Origin: Ochrobactrum sp. RH2CCR150
GTDB taxonomy: Bacteria > Pseudomonadota > Alphaproteobacteria > Rhizobiales > Rhizobiaceae
Length of the DNA: 43,230 bases
Direction: 5' to 3'
Assembly: GCA_014138095.1 (NCBI GenBank)
Contig: JACGXE010000025.1
Location: forward strand, 1 to 43,230
A model generated the notes under the pieces. That model was not told the DNA's origin, did not search any database, and saw only the letters and a list, made by a program, of their open reading frames with translations. The position numbers were made by a program, and so were the translations under genes. Every line of letters begins with the position of its first letter. The first letter of the stretch is position 1. Shown piece by piece: positions 25,729 through 33,659 of this stretch.

Positions 25729-27096
25729 TTATGCAGCCAGATTTACCGCAGTTGCCTTCAAGCGCAGAACGAGGGGAACCGGAATAAGGGTTAGCAGAGC
25801 TGCTGCAACAAAGGTCCAGTGATAAGCAGCGTCATCGCTTCCGGCAAGGCCCGTCGCCATCAACAGACCGAGCAGGCTTCCCATCACGCTGGAGCCGAAA
25901 GAAAAGCTGATCTGCCTGTTGATGTTCCAGAGTGCGCTCGCTTCGCCGAGGCGAGCTGAGGGAACGGAAACGAAAGCTGCCGTCTGTGCCGCACTCGTGC
26001 ACAGGCTGGCTCCAAACCCCATCGCGGCGAATGCGGCAAGTGTTGCGGCTGACACGTTGGCGATGGGTACGGCCATCAGCAAAAGTCCCGCGCTCTCCAG
26101 CACCATGCCGGTGAGAAAAAGGACACGCGGTCCTCTTACAGGGTAGACCTGCCGGGTGGTCAGAATGGCGAGAAAGGACATGAGCGCCCAAGGTATCATC
26201 ATCGAACCAGTTTCGGTCGCAGTGAGGCCGATCCGGCTTTGCAGGTAAAGGGCGACGACAATGTTGGCACCTGTAAATACGCCTGGTACACAAAGATAGA
26301 TGATGCTGCCTACACGCAGCATTTCGTTCGAAAGCAGGCGCAGATCAAGGAGGGGCTCTCGCGAACGCAAAGCAAAGTGCATATACCCCGCAGCGGCAAT
26401 GACCGCGACACCGAGCATAAGAGCGCCGGTCAGCATTCTCTCGCCTTCTGCGACAAGCGACAAACCGATGGGGAGTGAAAAGAGCGCCACCGTGCTCAGC
26501 AGAAAGCCGATGAGATCAAACGGCCTTTGCGCTTTTTCTTCGGTCTCGCCGGGCATCCAGGCCAGCGCAAGCGCAGCGATTCCAAGGACCATTACGGATA
26601 CACCGGCGAATACCCAGCGCCAACTGGCATGATCGACGGCAAACCCCGATATAGCAGGCGAAAGCGCCGGCACGAGCAGCGCGACCATCATCACGACCGA
26701 GGTCAGATGCGCCCTGTCCTCGCGCGGGTAGGCACGATAGGCCATAGCCTGTCCGACCGGTACCAGGAGGCCGCCGCCAAGCCCCTGCAGCAGACGGCTT
26801 GTCAGCACCATCTCGATATTGATTGCCAAGGCTCCGCCGATACCCGCGAGCGAAACGACCAATAGTGAAATTATGAAAACGCGACGCTGCCCAAAACTGT
26901 GCGCCAGCCAGCTTCCGACTGGGATGGCGACCGTAAGACCGAGCATGTAGACGGTTCCGACCCAGGCCAACTGCGTGACGGAGGCCTGCATCTCAAGCTG
27001 CATCGTTGAAAGTGCCGCGTTGAATATGAACATATTTGCGAGATCGACTGCAAAAGCGAGGAGATAAAGACTGGCGATTTTTAAGCGTTGCGACAT
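25729..27096 (-). CDS. MFS drug-efflux-type transporter (DHA2-like)
   Basis: This major facilitator exporter of about 455 residues has hydrophobic segments along its whole length (12-14 helices). The loop 2-3 motif is GSWLAHSFGQRRVFI, and a motif-C-like ALVPALSPAISGFAVDHASWRWVF lies near residue 160, both typical of proton-driven multidrug antiporters. The ATG at 27096 (MSQRLKIASLY) is preferred to one 15 codons upstream because the latter adds a non-hydrophobic arginine/proline tail. It is divergent from a LysR regulator at 27213, and a small NTF2-like gene follows. The substrate is unknown. Confidence 0.9.
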   Translation of the reverse strand: MSQRLKIASLYLLAFAVDLANMFIFNAALSTMQLEMQASVTQLAWVGTVYMLGLTVAIPVGSWLAHSFGQRRVFIISLLVVSLAGIGGALAINIEMVLTSRLLQGLGGGLLVPVGQAMAYRAYPREDRAHLTSVVMMVALLVPALSPAISGFAVDHASWRWVFAGVSVMVLGIAALALAWMPGETEEKAQRPFDLIGFLLSTVALFSLPIGLSLVAEGERMLTGALMLGVAVIAAAGYMHFALRSREPLLDLRLLSNEMLRVGSIIYLCVPGVFTGANIVVALYLQSRIGLTATETGSMMIPWALMSFLAILTTRQVYPVRGPRVLFLTGMVLESAGLLLMAVPIANVSAATLAAFAAMGFGASLCTSAAQTAAFVSVPSARLGEASALWNINRQISFSFGSSVMGSLLGLLMATGLAGSDDAAYHWTFVAAALLTLIPVPLVLRLKATAVNLAA

Positions 27097-27169
27097 CGGG
27101 CTGTTTCTTCCAGGCGGGCGTGACTGCCATCGCAATAGCACCTTTCAATTTCGCCAACTAGAAACTACA

Positions 27170-27190
27170 ATTCGACATCATTCGTCGAAT
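27170..27190. promoter_or_regulatory. LysR-type operator between MFS and LysR genes
   Basis: ATTCGAC (27170-27176) and GTCGAAT (27184-27190) form a perfect inverted repeat with a seven-base spacer, a T-N-A palindrome as LysR regulators bind. It lies 22 bases before the TTG start of the LysR gene and about 74 before the MFS start. Confidence 0.7.
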
Positions 27191-27212
27191 ATACTTTCCA
27201 ATTGGAGCCATT

Positions 27213-28127
27213 TTGTCAGTCAGCCTCGATCGCCTGTCAGCATTTCGTACTGTCGTCGATTCCGGGTCGTTTACCCTTGCGGCCAAGCGTCTCAATCAGG
27301 CGCGGGCCGCCGTCAGTTTCAACATCAAACAATTGGAGTTGGAACTGGGCGTTACGCTGCTGCATCGCACGACGCGCAGCCTTGCGCTGACGGATGCGGG
27401 CGAGCGCTTTTATGCCAGATGCCTGCGAATATTGGGAGAAATGGATGAGGCCGTCGCCGAGGCGAGGCAGGAGCAGACGGGATTGAAGGGCTCGCTACGG
27501 ATAACCTCGACTGTTGAATACGGAACGGTCGTGCTGGCACCCGTACTTGCCCGGTTCTCCGCTCTACACCACGATCTGGATATTATGTTCGAGGCGGGAT
27601 CATCGAATGCCGATCTGCTGCGTGACCGGTTCGATGTCGCTATTCGGTTAGGCCGTTCCGAGCAGTTCTCCAACCTCAATTACGCCGGGGTCCACTTGGG
27701 AGAGTATGAGGTCCGCGCGGTGTTTGCTCCTGATCGCGGGTACGGTGTGATGACATCTCCCGACCCCGAGTTTCTCACTCGACTTCCGCATGTGGTTCAT
27801 TCTTCCATGAGCCATGTCCGGGAATGGACGATGTTCGACCAAAAGGGCGAAAAGCACGTCTTCATTGCGCCACGCAGATCGCGTCTGGTGACGAACAATG
27901 CGTCCACCGTGAAGGCTATGGTGATTGCGGGTGCAGGATTGGCCCTTTTGCCGGACTGGTTCATCGCCGCAGAGTTGCAAGACGGTCGACTTGTCGATGC
28001 CATGCCCGGCCATCGGCTACCAAACCAGCATGTGTATGCCATGCATCTTCCAGCCGAGATCGTATCGCGCAAGATCGCCGCCTTCGTCGCCTTCCTCAAG
28101 GATCAGGTGAGGCACGAGAGGAGATGA
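27213..28127 (+). CDS. LysR-family transcriptional regulator
   Basis: This 304-residue regulator has a winged helix-turn-helix (residues 5-65, with SFTLAAKRLNQARAAVSFNIKQLELELGVTLLHRTTRSLALTDAG) and a substrate-binding-like effector domain from about residue 90. The start is a TTG at 27213, supported by GGAG five bases before. It stands divergent from the MFS exporter gene, which it probably activates through the palindrome at 27170-27190. The effector is unknown. Confidence 0.92.
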   Translation: MSVSLDRLSAFRTVVDSGSFTLAAKRLNQARAAVSFNIKQLELELGVTLLHRTTRSLALTDAGERFYARCLRILGEMDEAVAEARQEQTGLKGSLRITSTVEYGTVVLAPVLARFSALHHDLDIMFEAGSSNADLLRDRFDVAIRLGRSEQFSNLNYAGVHLGEYEVRAVFAPDRGYGVMTSPDPEFLTRLPHVVHSSMSHVREWTMFDQKGEKHVFIAPRRSRLVTNNASTVKAMVIAGAGLALLPDWFIAAELQDGRLVDAMPGHRLPNQHVYAMHLPAEIVSRKIAAFVAFLKDQVRHERR

Positions 28128-28180
28128 TGCCTGTAAAGCCGTGGTGCTGTCGCAACACGAAGATGATAAAGTCGCTTTGG

Positions 28181-28226
28181 GCCTCTTAGCGGTCTGTCGG
28201 TAATGCGCTTTGAAGCGGTCATAAGC
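28181..28226 (+). repeat. Direct repeat upstream of FAD monooxygenase
   Basis: GCCTCTT, then GTCTGTCGG-AATGCGC and GGTCAT, in this order and spacing, recur at 29540-29585 with roughly 70% identity over 46 bases. The two copies flank the FAD monooxygenase gene in the same orientation. A weaker match lies at 19991-20030. Confidence 0.5.
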
Positions 28227-28376
28227 TTGCATTGTCTCACAGGCTAACATACAGGTATATCCATCGCGAAAAACGACCGCCGTCCCAAGGCCGTCGAAGA
28301 TAAGTCCGCTACGCCTATTGTCGTGGCTGCACCAGCGTCTCCCGAAGCAACAAATGCAAATCAGAGGAGCGTTGAC

Positions 28377-29507
28377 GTGCGCAATCTCATCACGATCATT
28401 GGAGCGGGCCTTGCTGGCCTTACCCTAGCACGCATTCTTTATCTTCATGGAATTCCAGCGACCATCTACGAAGCCGAGAATTCTGTGGATTCACGGAAAC
28501 AGGGCGGATTGCTGGATATTCATGCCTATAATGGTCAGCTCGCCCTAAAGGCGGCCGGACTTTATGAAAAATTCCTGAGTCTAGTCCGTCCTGGCGAAGA
28601 TGCGAAGCGTGTTGTTGATATGAACGAGGTGATCCTATTCGATCATCCCGGCGGCGCAGTGGCAAATCGTCCCGAAATCGACAGGGGCGATCTTCGCCAT
28701 ATGCTGATCAGTTCTATTCCTTCAGACACCATCAGATGGGGCCACAAAGTCACTTCGATAGTTCCGCTTGGAGTCGGCCGCTTTGAGGTCACCTTCGCCA
28801 ACGGATCGACCACTGCAACCGACCTGCTCGTCGGTGCGGATGGCGCATGGTCTAAGGTTCGCCCGCTTCTGTCTGATGCGGCGCCCATCTATTCGGGCAT
28901 TTCCTTCATAGAAACACTGCTGTTCGATGGCGATACTCGCCACAAGGCAAGCGCGGACGCGATTGGCAACGGCACATTGATGGCGGTTTCGCCTGGCCAG
29001 GGCATCCTTGCACACCGTTACGCAAACGGGACGCTTCATACATATGTGGCTTTGAACAGATCGGAGGAATGGACGCGTTCCATAGACTTCAGCGATCCAA
29101 AGGCGGGCTTGGCCCAGATCGCGGGGCAATTCGAAGGATGGGCTGCTCCGCTTATCGCACTGATCACCGATGGTGAAACCGCTCCTTTGCTTCGCCCGAT
29201 CTATGCCTTGCCAGTGGAACATCGATGGGACCGGGTTTCGGGGGTGACCCTACTTGGAGATGCTGCGCACCTGATGTCACCTTTCGCGGGCGAAGGTGCG
29301 AATCTTGCCCTTTATGATGGTTCGGAACTGGCCAGAGCGCTCGTGTCGTCACCTGACAATCTGGAGTTTGCCCTGTCGGAATACGAGAGACACCTTTTTC
29401 CAAGAAGCATCGAAATTGCCGCGCAGAGCGCACAGAACCTAAGCCAATTCTTTGGTGATGATGCTCCCGGAAGTGTGGTCCGCCTCTTCAGGAAGCATCT
29501 TGGATAG
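28377..29507 (+). CDS. FAD-dependent aromatic-type monooxygenase (TetX-like family)
   Basis: This flavoprotein hydroxylase has about 376 residues. ITIIGAGLAGLTLARILYLHG is the FAD Rossmann motif, GGLLDIH and DRGDLRHML fit the family core, VGADGAWSKVR is the DG motif, and LLGDAAHLMSPFAGEGANLALYDGSELA is the GD FAD-binding motif. It is close in layout to TetX-type and aromatic hydroxylases and should use NADPH and O2. The GTG at 28377 is chosen because AGGAG lies about eight bases ahead; an upstream GTG at 28323 lacks such a site. Direct repeats flank the gene, and a decayed homologue lies at 21060-21590. Substrate and any drug-modifying activity cannot be inferred. Confidence 0.9.
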   Translation: MRNLITIIGAGLAGLTLARILYLHGIPATIYEAENSVDSRKQGGLLDIHAYNGQLALKAAGLYEKFLSLVRPGEDAKRVVDMNEVILFDHPGGAVANRPEIDRGDLRHMLISSIPSDTIRWGHKVTSIVPLGVGRFEVTFANGSTTATDLLVGADGAWSKVRPLLSDAAPIYSGISFIETLLFDGDTRHKASADAIGNGTLMAVSPGQGILAHRYANGTLHTYVALNRSEEWTRSIDFSDPKAGLAQIAGQFEGWAAPLIALITDGETAPLLRPIYALPVEHRWDRVSGVTLLGDAAHLMSPFAGEGANLALYDGSELARALVSSPDNLEFALSEYERHLFPRSIEIAAQSAQNLSQFFGDDAPGSVVRLFRKHLG

Positions 29508-29539
29508 AGGCGTTATGCTCGCCAAGGATGTCTGCTCTT

Positions 29540-29585
29540 GCCTCTTGCCTGTCTGTCGGAAATGCGCGCCCATGCCGGTCATTAC
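29540..29585 (+). repeat. Direct repeat downstream of FAD monooxygenase
   Basis: This copy of the segment at 28181-28226 (GCCTCTT, GTCTGTCGG, AATGCGC, GGTCAT blocks) starts 33 bases after the monooxygenase stop. The gene is thus framed by imperfect direct repeats about 1.36 kb apart. Confidence 0.5.
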
Positions 29586-29748
29586 CGGAACATTCTCTCG
29601 TTTTCCAAAACGGGCGTCAGCTCTTAGACCTGTCAAGGTTCTGGAAGGCTTAGATGCTGACAGTCGAATGCAGTTGGCATCACGATGGAGTTAGCCGCAA
29701 GGAATACTGCCGTCGACCGCCGCACTCGAATCGTGCCAACGTCATTGA

Positions 29749-30588
29749 ATGCGCAATACCGATGAACAAGTCGACTGGCAACGAGGCACCTGCCAAACCA
29801 ACCGGTTGACAGTCCGCTATTGGCGATCAGGGGGGCATAAACCTTCCCTGATCGCTTTGCATGGACTTTTTGGAAGCGGTGCCTGCCTCTTGCCGATGGC
29901 GCGGGCACTGGCGGATTTTGATGTTGTCCTTCCCGATGCTCGCGGCCATGGTGGAACTAGCTCACCTGTGACAGGCTACCGATATACCGACCATGCGAGA
30001 GATGTTGTCGAACTCATCAAATGTTTGAAGCTAGATTGCCCGATCTTGATCGGCCATTCAATGGGCGGCATGACGGCTGCGGTGGCAGCCGGCGAGCTTG
30101 GTTCGTCCGTAAGGGCGGTCATTCTCATAGATCCAACCTTCCTCGATGCGAAGATGCAATGTGATGTCTACGAAAGTGGGGTCGGTGAGGAACACCTTCA
30201 GTTGCTCCAATCGACGAGAGATAATCTGCTCGATAAAGCGCGCCACAAAAACCCAAACCGTTCGGAAGAACTGATCCGCCATCTTGTCGACGCTCGACTT
30301 CAGACCAGTATCACCGCCTGCGAGGTTCTCACTCCACCAAGCCCGGATTGGCGCGAAGTGGCGAGGGCTATTGAAGTTCCGACACTCCTTGTGACAGCTG
30401 AGCGTGGCATTATCTCGCGCGAAATGGCGCGAGATTTGCAGGGGCTCAACCATTTGTTCCGTCATCAACACGTTGCTGATATCGGCCACGGGCTGCCCTA
30501 TGACGCACCGGATAGGTTGGGCACAATCCTGACTTCATTTTTGGCTCAAGTGGCTGCTTTCGGGTCCGGCGTTCCATCAACGGAATAA
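29749..30588 (+). CDS. Alpha/beta hydrolase
   Basis: This 279-residue serine hydrolase has the canonical fold: ALHGLFGSG (oxyanion HG) near residue 38, DARGHGGTSSP near 63, the nucleophile elbow GHSMGG near 101-106, and a C-terminal ADIGHGLPYDAPDRL carrying the catalytic His. The acid is probably Asp in the middle strands. It could cleave esters, lactones or epoxides. It follows the FAD monooxygenase by about 240 bases on the same strand, so the two may act on successive intermediates of an aromatic compound, but that is inference. Confidence 0.88.
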   Translation: MRNTDEQVDWQRGTCQTNRLTVRYWRSGGHKPSLIALHGLFGSGACLLPMARALADFDVVLPDARGHGGTSSPVTGYRYTDHARDVVELIKCLKLDCPILIGHSMGGMTAAVAAGELGSSVRAVILIDPTFLDAKMQCDVYESGVGEEHLQLLQSTRDNLLDKARHKNPNRSEELIRHLVDARLQTSITACEVLTPPSPDWREVARAIEVPTLLVTAERGIISREMARDLQGLNHLFRHQHVADIGHGLPYDAPDRLGTILTSFLAQVAAFGSGVPSTE

Positions 30589-30742
30589 CTGAAAAGGGCC
30601 TCAACTCGGACAAAGGTATCCGTCCCTTTGATTTCCGCTCTCACCTTTCTACATCCCAACATCGGACAGTCCGCACACGTGAAGAGTTTCGGGCACCGTT
30701 GGGCGTACGAAAGTCCCCGGGGAAGGAACCCGCGGGCCACAA

Positions 30743-30979
30743 TCAACGGCTATGGGAATTTCTCTTTTTGGCCGATGTCATTGATGTCGTGCCCGCATCC
30801 GGGAGGCGGTCCCATTGATGCAGTCGGACGAATCTGCGGTGTGTCCGCATGGGGGTGCCGACATAATGATAGGTGAGCGCCGCTATGTCGCCGGTGAAGA
30901 TCGTGCTCAGCACATGCGGGTGCGTTGCCGAAGATCGAGCGCCTTCGGTTGAATACCGGGCTATGCCATGCTGGGTCAT
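30743..30979 (-). CDS. Small ORF coupled to the IS91 transposase
   Basis: This 78-residue frame begins at an ATG that overlaps the transposase stop (ATGA at 30976-30979), with GGGAGA about seven bases ahead. The arrangement suggests translational coupling. The product is basic, with HPHVLSTIFTGDIAALTYHY in the middle, and I recognise no domain. It occupies the 3' end of the IS91-type module, where the replication-origin end of such elements is expected. It may be an accessory protein or chance coding. Confidence 0.4.
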   Translation of the reverse strand: MTQHGIARYSTEGARSSATHPHVLSTIFTGDIAALTYHYVGTPMRTHRRFVRLHQWDRLPDAGTTSMTSAKKRNSHSR

Positions 30980-32172
30980 TGCGAGTTCTCCCGGTTTGTT
31001 TTGGGTGTGTTTGGCGGCCCGCGCGGTTGCCGCCATCGCTCGAACACCTCGATGACGATCATGCGCCCTCCACAGCAAGAGCATGGCGGGCGGAATTCAT
31101 CAGGCTCCTTCGATTGATCATTCGTCGCCGTTGGCGTGACAACGTTCAGCAGTTCGCGCACCAGCGCCAGGCTGATTTTACGCACGCTGCTGGCGAGCAA
31201 GCCGTAGTGGCGGATGCGATGGAAGCCGCGCGGCAGCACGTGGAGCAGGAAGCGTCGAATGAACTCGCCGGTGGCCAGCGCCATGACCTGCCGGCGATCA
31301 ATTCCGTCGCGGCGATAATCCTTGTAGCGGAATGTGACACTGTCATTGTCGAAGGCGATCAGGCGGTGGTTCGAGATCGCGACCCGATGCGTGTAGCGTG
31401 AGAGATAGGCGAGAACGGCTTCCGGACCCGCGAATGGGGCCTTTGCATAGACCACCCAGCGCTTGGTTCGAACAGACTTAAGGTGATGCAGGAAAGCGCG
31501 CCGGTCAGTGAGGTGCCCATCGATCCGAAGAAGACGAGACGGCCTGCATCGCGCAGGGCGTTGAGCCGTGTGAGGAACAAACGGCGAAACAGCTTGCCGA
31601 GAACGCGCACCGGAAGCAGGAAGGCTGGGCGTGACGAGACCCAGCGGCTTCCGTCAAGCGAGATGCCGCCGCCCGGCACGATCATATGGACATGCGGATG
31701 ATGGGTCATAGCCGACCCCCAGGTGTGGAGCACGGCGGTGATGCCGATGCGCGCGCCGAGATGTTTTGGATCGGCAGCAATCGTCAGCAGCGTCTCCGAC
31801 GCGGATTTGAACAGCAGGTCATAAACGACCGCCTTGTTCTGGAAGGCGATGTCGGACACCTCGGTCGGCAGCGTGAACACGACGTGGAAGTAGCTGACAG
31901 GAAGAAGGTCGGCCTGGCGCTCCGCAAGCCATGTCCGCGCAGCAGCGCCCTGGCACTTTGGACAGTGCCGGTTGCGGCAAGAGTTATAGGCGATCCGCCA
32001 CTGGCCGCAGTCTTCACAAGCTTCGACATGCCCGCCAAGCGCTGCGGTGCGGCAGTTCTCGATCGGCCGACATCACCTTCAACTGGTCGAGGCTCAGATG
32101 CCCGGCATGGGCGATCCGATATTCAGGACCAGCAGCATGGAAGATATCGGCGACCTCAAGCGAGGTCTTCAT
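30976..32172 (-). pseudogene. IS91-family transposase, two frameshifts
   Basis: The reconstructed protein of about 398 residues has the IS91 layout: an N-terminal zinc-binding part (ENCRTAALGGHVEACEDCG, then SCRNRHCPKCQ), HVVFTLP, THHPHVHMIVPGGG with the HUH metal-binding histidines, and YLSRYTHRVAISN with the catalytic tyrosine region. The reading frame is broken. An extra base near 32066 stops the first 50 codons (MKTSLEVADIFHAAGPEYRIA), and a missing G in the run at about 31515-31517 shifts the last 160 codons. The ATG at 32172 lies three bases after the recombinase stop. Sequencing error is possible, but two separate breaks favour a decayed gene. Confidence 0.85.
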
Positions 32173-32175
32173 GGC

Positions 32176-33084
32176 TCAGCTGTCAGGCGCAGACCCTTCC
32201 GCTTTGAACAAACCAAGTCGATCCAGCGGACTCGTCACTGAGCGCACAGTGCGTGTCGCAACCTTGGTGTAAAGGGCCGTGTTGTTCAGCTTGGCGTGAC
32301 CGAGCAGTACCTGGATGATGCGGATATCGACGCCGTCGTCCAGAAGGTGGGTGGCAAACGAATGGCGCAGCGTGTGCAGTCCCACGCGCTTGTCGATGTC
32401 AGCCTTGCTTGCAGCTTCGACTACAACGCGGTGCAGTTGGCGCGTGCTGATGGGCCTCAGCGTGTTGATGCCTGGAAAGAGCCAGCCATCCCACCGCATG
32501 ACGCCCTGCCGGTAGCCGGCTTGCCACCATTGGCGCAGAAGCGTGAGCAGATCTTCTGACAGCATGGCGTTGCGTCCATGCCCGCCCTTGCCGCGCTCCA
32601 CTCGCAGAAGCATGCGCTCGCTGTCGACGTCGGCGACTTTCAGCGAAGCCACTTCCGATACGCGCAGTCCCGAACCATAGGCAACGGCCAGTGCCGCCTG
32701 ATGCTTGAGACAGGTTGTGGCATCAAGAAGACGCGTCACTTCCTCACGGCTCAGAACCACCGGCAGTTTGCGCGGGTGCGCCAGACGCACGAGACGGCGG
32801 GCAAGATCAGGGCGATCAATCGTGTTATTGAAGAAGAACCTCAGCGCCGACACGACACTGTTCATCGTCGGCACCGGGACGCCCTCGCTTTGCTGCCATA
32901 TCTGGAAGCGGCGCAAATCGTCCACGGACGCGGTATCGGGGGGCCTCCCGAGAAAGCTGGCAAGTCGTCCGATGTCGCGCAGATAGTTGCGTTGGGTCTC
33001 GTGCCCGAAGTGGCGCAGGTTCATGTCGTCGATCAGGCGTTGACGAAGCGGGCTGATCGCGGGCGAATTCGGTTGGTTGTGCAT
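32176..33084 (-). CDS. Tyrosine recombinase (XerC/D-like integrase) of the IS91 module
   Basis: This 302-residue site-specific recombinase has an N-terminal SAM-like core-binding domain (RQRLIDDMNLRHFGHETQRNYLRDIGRLASFLG, residues ~14-45). The catalytic domain shows GLRVSEVASLKVADVD (first Arg), a beta-hairpin Lys region, HTLRHSFATHLLDDG (HxxR) and LGHAKLNNTALYTKV with the nucleophilic Tyr. All key residues seem intact. This kind of recombinase is known as a companion of certain IS91-family transposases rather than as a phage integrase, and here it lies three bases ahead of the transposase start. Confidence 0.92.
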   Translation of the reverse strand: MHNQPNSPAISPLRQRLIDDMNLRHFGHETQRNYLRDIGRLASFLGRPPDTASVDDLRRFQIWQQSEGVPVPTMNSVVSALRFFFNNTIDRPDLARRLVRLAHPRKLPVVLSREEVTRLLDATTCLKHQAALAVAYGSGLRVSEVASLKVADVDSERMLLRVERGKGGHGRNAMLSEDLLTLLRQWWQAGYRQGVMRWDGWLFPGINTLRPISTRQLHRVVVEAASKADIDKRVGLHTLRHSFATHLLDDGVDIRIIQVLLGHAKLNNTALYTKVATRTVRSVTSPLDRLGLFKAEGSAPDS

Positions 33085-33322
33085 AGTCAGGCTCCTGGTT
33101 GAAGAAGCCAGTCATTCTCTGCTCGCTCCGAGCGACACTCAACGCAGAGTGCAATGGTCGCTCTGTGCTTGCTACCTCAGTCGCACGCGCCTTCCTGCGA
33201 AGCGGGTTCGTTCTCCGGCCCCATACCAGTCATGGAAATCGAGAAGAGAACAGGTAAGCTGGTGCTAAGAAAGCCACTCTCGTGAATCTGACTTAAAGAT
33301 ATAAACATTTCTTTATGTGCTA

Positions 33323-33355
33323 TTGACATTACGTGTCTGATGCGCGAAGTTTATC
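33323..33355 (+). promoter_or_regulatory. Probable promoter of the riboswitch-mesX-mesD operon
   Basis: TTGACA at 33323-33328 is a consensus -35. The -10 is weak (around AAGTTT or TTTATC, 33347-33355). It lies just ahead of the first conserved riboswitch block at 33361. The stretch 33085-33322, between the recombinase gene and this point, holds no gene I can support. Confidence 0.4.
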
Positions 33356-33546
33356 GTGCTTAGGTTCCCCGGGTGTCGCGTGCGACGTGCCGGGGCTAAG
33401 AGGGAAGTCGGTGCCCCGTCCCATTCGGGAAAGCCGACGCTGCCCCCGCAACTGTAAGCGGCGAGCTGATGTCCAACGTGTCACTGGGGAGATTCCTTGG
33501 GAAGGCGGACAGCAGCAGCGACCCGCGAGCCAGGAAACCTGCCTTA
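33355..33546 (+). ncRNA. Cobalamin (B12) riboswitch
   Basis: This leader RNA of about 190 nt binds a cobalamin cofactor and shuts down the genes behind it. The conserved blocks are in order: TAGGTTCCCC (33361), an AGAGGGAAG-type block near 33400, the B12 box GCTGCCCCCGCAACTGTAAG (about 33440-33459), CACTGGGG near 33482, and GCCAGGAAACCTGCC near 33530-33543. It precedes mesX, encoding part of a B12-independent methionine synthase, a logical target for repression when B12 is available. Confidence 0.95.
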
Positions 33547-33591
33547 GCGAAATAACGTCCACGGGCGGGGTGTCCCGGTGTGCCGTAGCGA

Positions 33592-33653
33592 AGACCGCGT
33601 AGCGGTCTGTGTTGCTATGTGTTCGCTGACCCATGCCCCCAAACTCTTTGGGG
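33592..33653 (+). promoter_or_regulatory. Expression platform hairpins before mesX
   Basis: Two perfect 7-bp stems follow the aptamer. AGACCGC (33592-33598) pairs with GCGGTCT (33602-33608). CCCCAAA (33637-33643) pairs with TTTGGGG (33647-33653), six bases before the ATG at 33660. No U-run follows either. The second stem would hide the GGGGTAAG ribosome site, so control is probably at translation initiation. Confidence 0.6.
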
Positions 33654-33659
33654 TAAGTC

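Larger units (their letters stand above)
30743..33084 (-). mobile_element. IS91-type module with tyrosine recombinase (ends not defined)
   Basis: On the minus strand the order is a tyrosine recombinase gene, a REP-type IS91 transposase gene starting three bases after its stop, and a small overlapping ORF. IS91 elements move by a rolling-circle-like route and lack terminal inverted repeats, so exact ends cannot be set by eye; the coordinates cover the coding block only. The transposase is frameshifted twice, so this copy is probably not autonomous. It lies about 240 bases upstream of the cobalamin riboswitch operon. Confidence 0.75.

Noticed and set aside
30925..31401. Forward open frame over the transposase
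   Set aside because: It is antisense to the conserved C-terminal part of the IS91 transposase and has no supporting signals.
32176..33084. A phage or genomic-island integrase
   Set aside because: No tRNA, att repeat or phage gene is nearby. The direct coupling to an IS91 transposase explains it.
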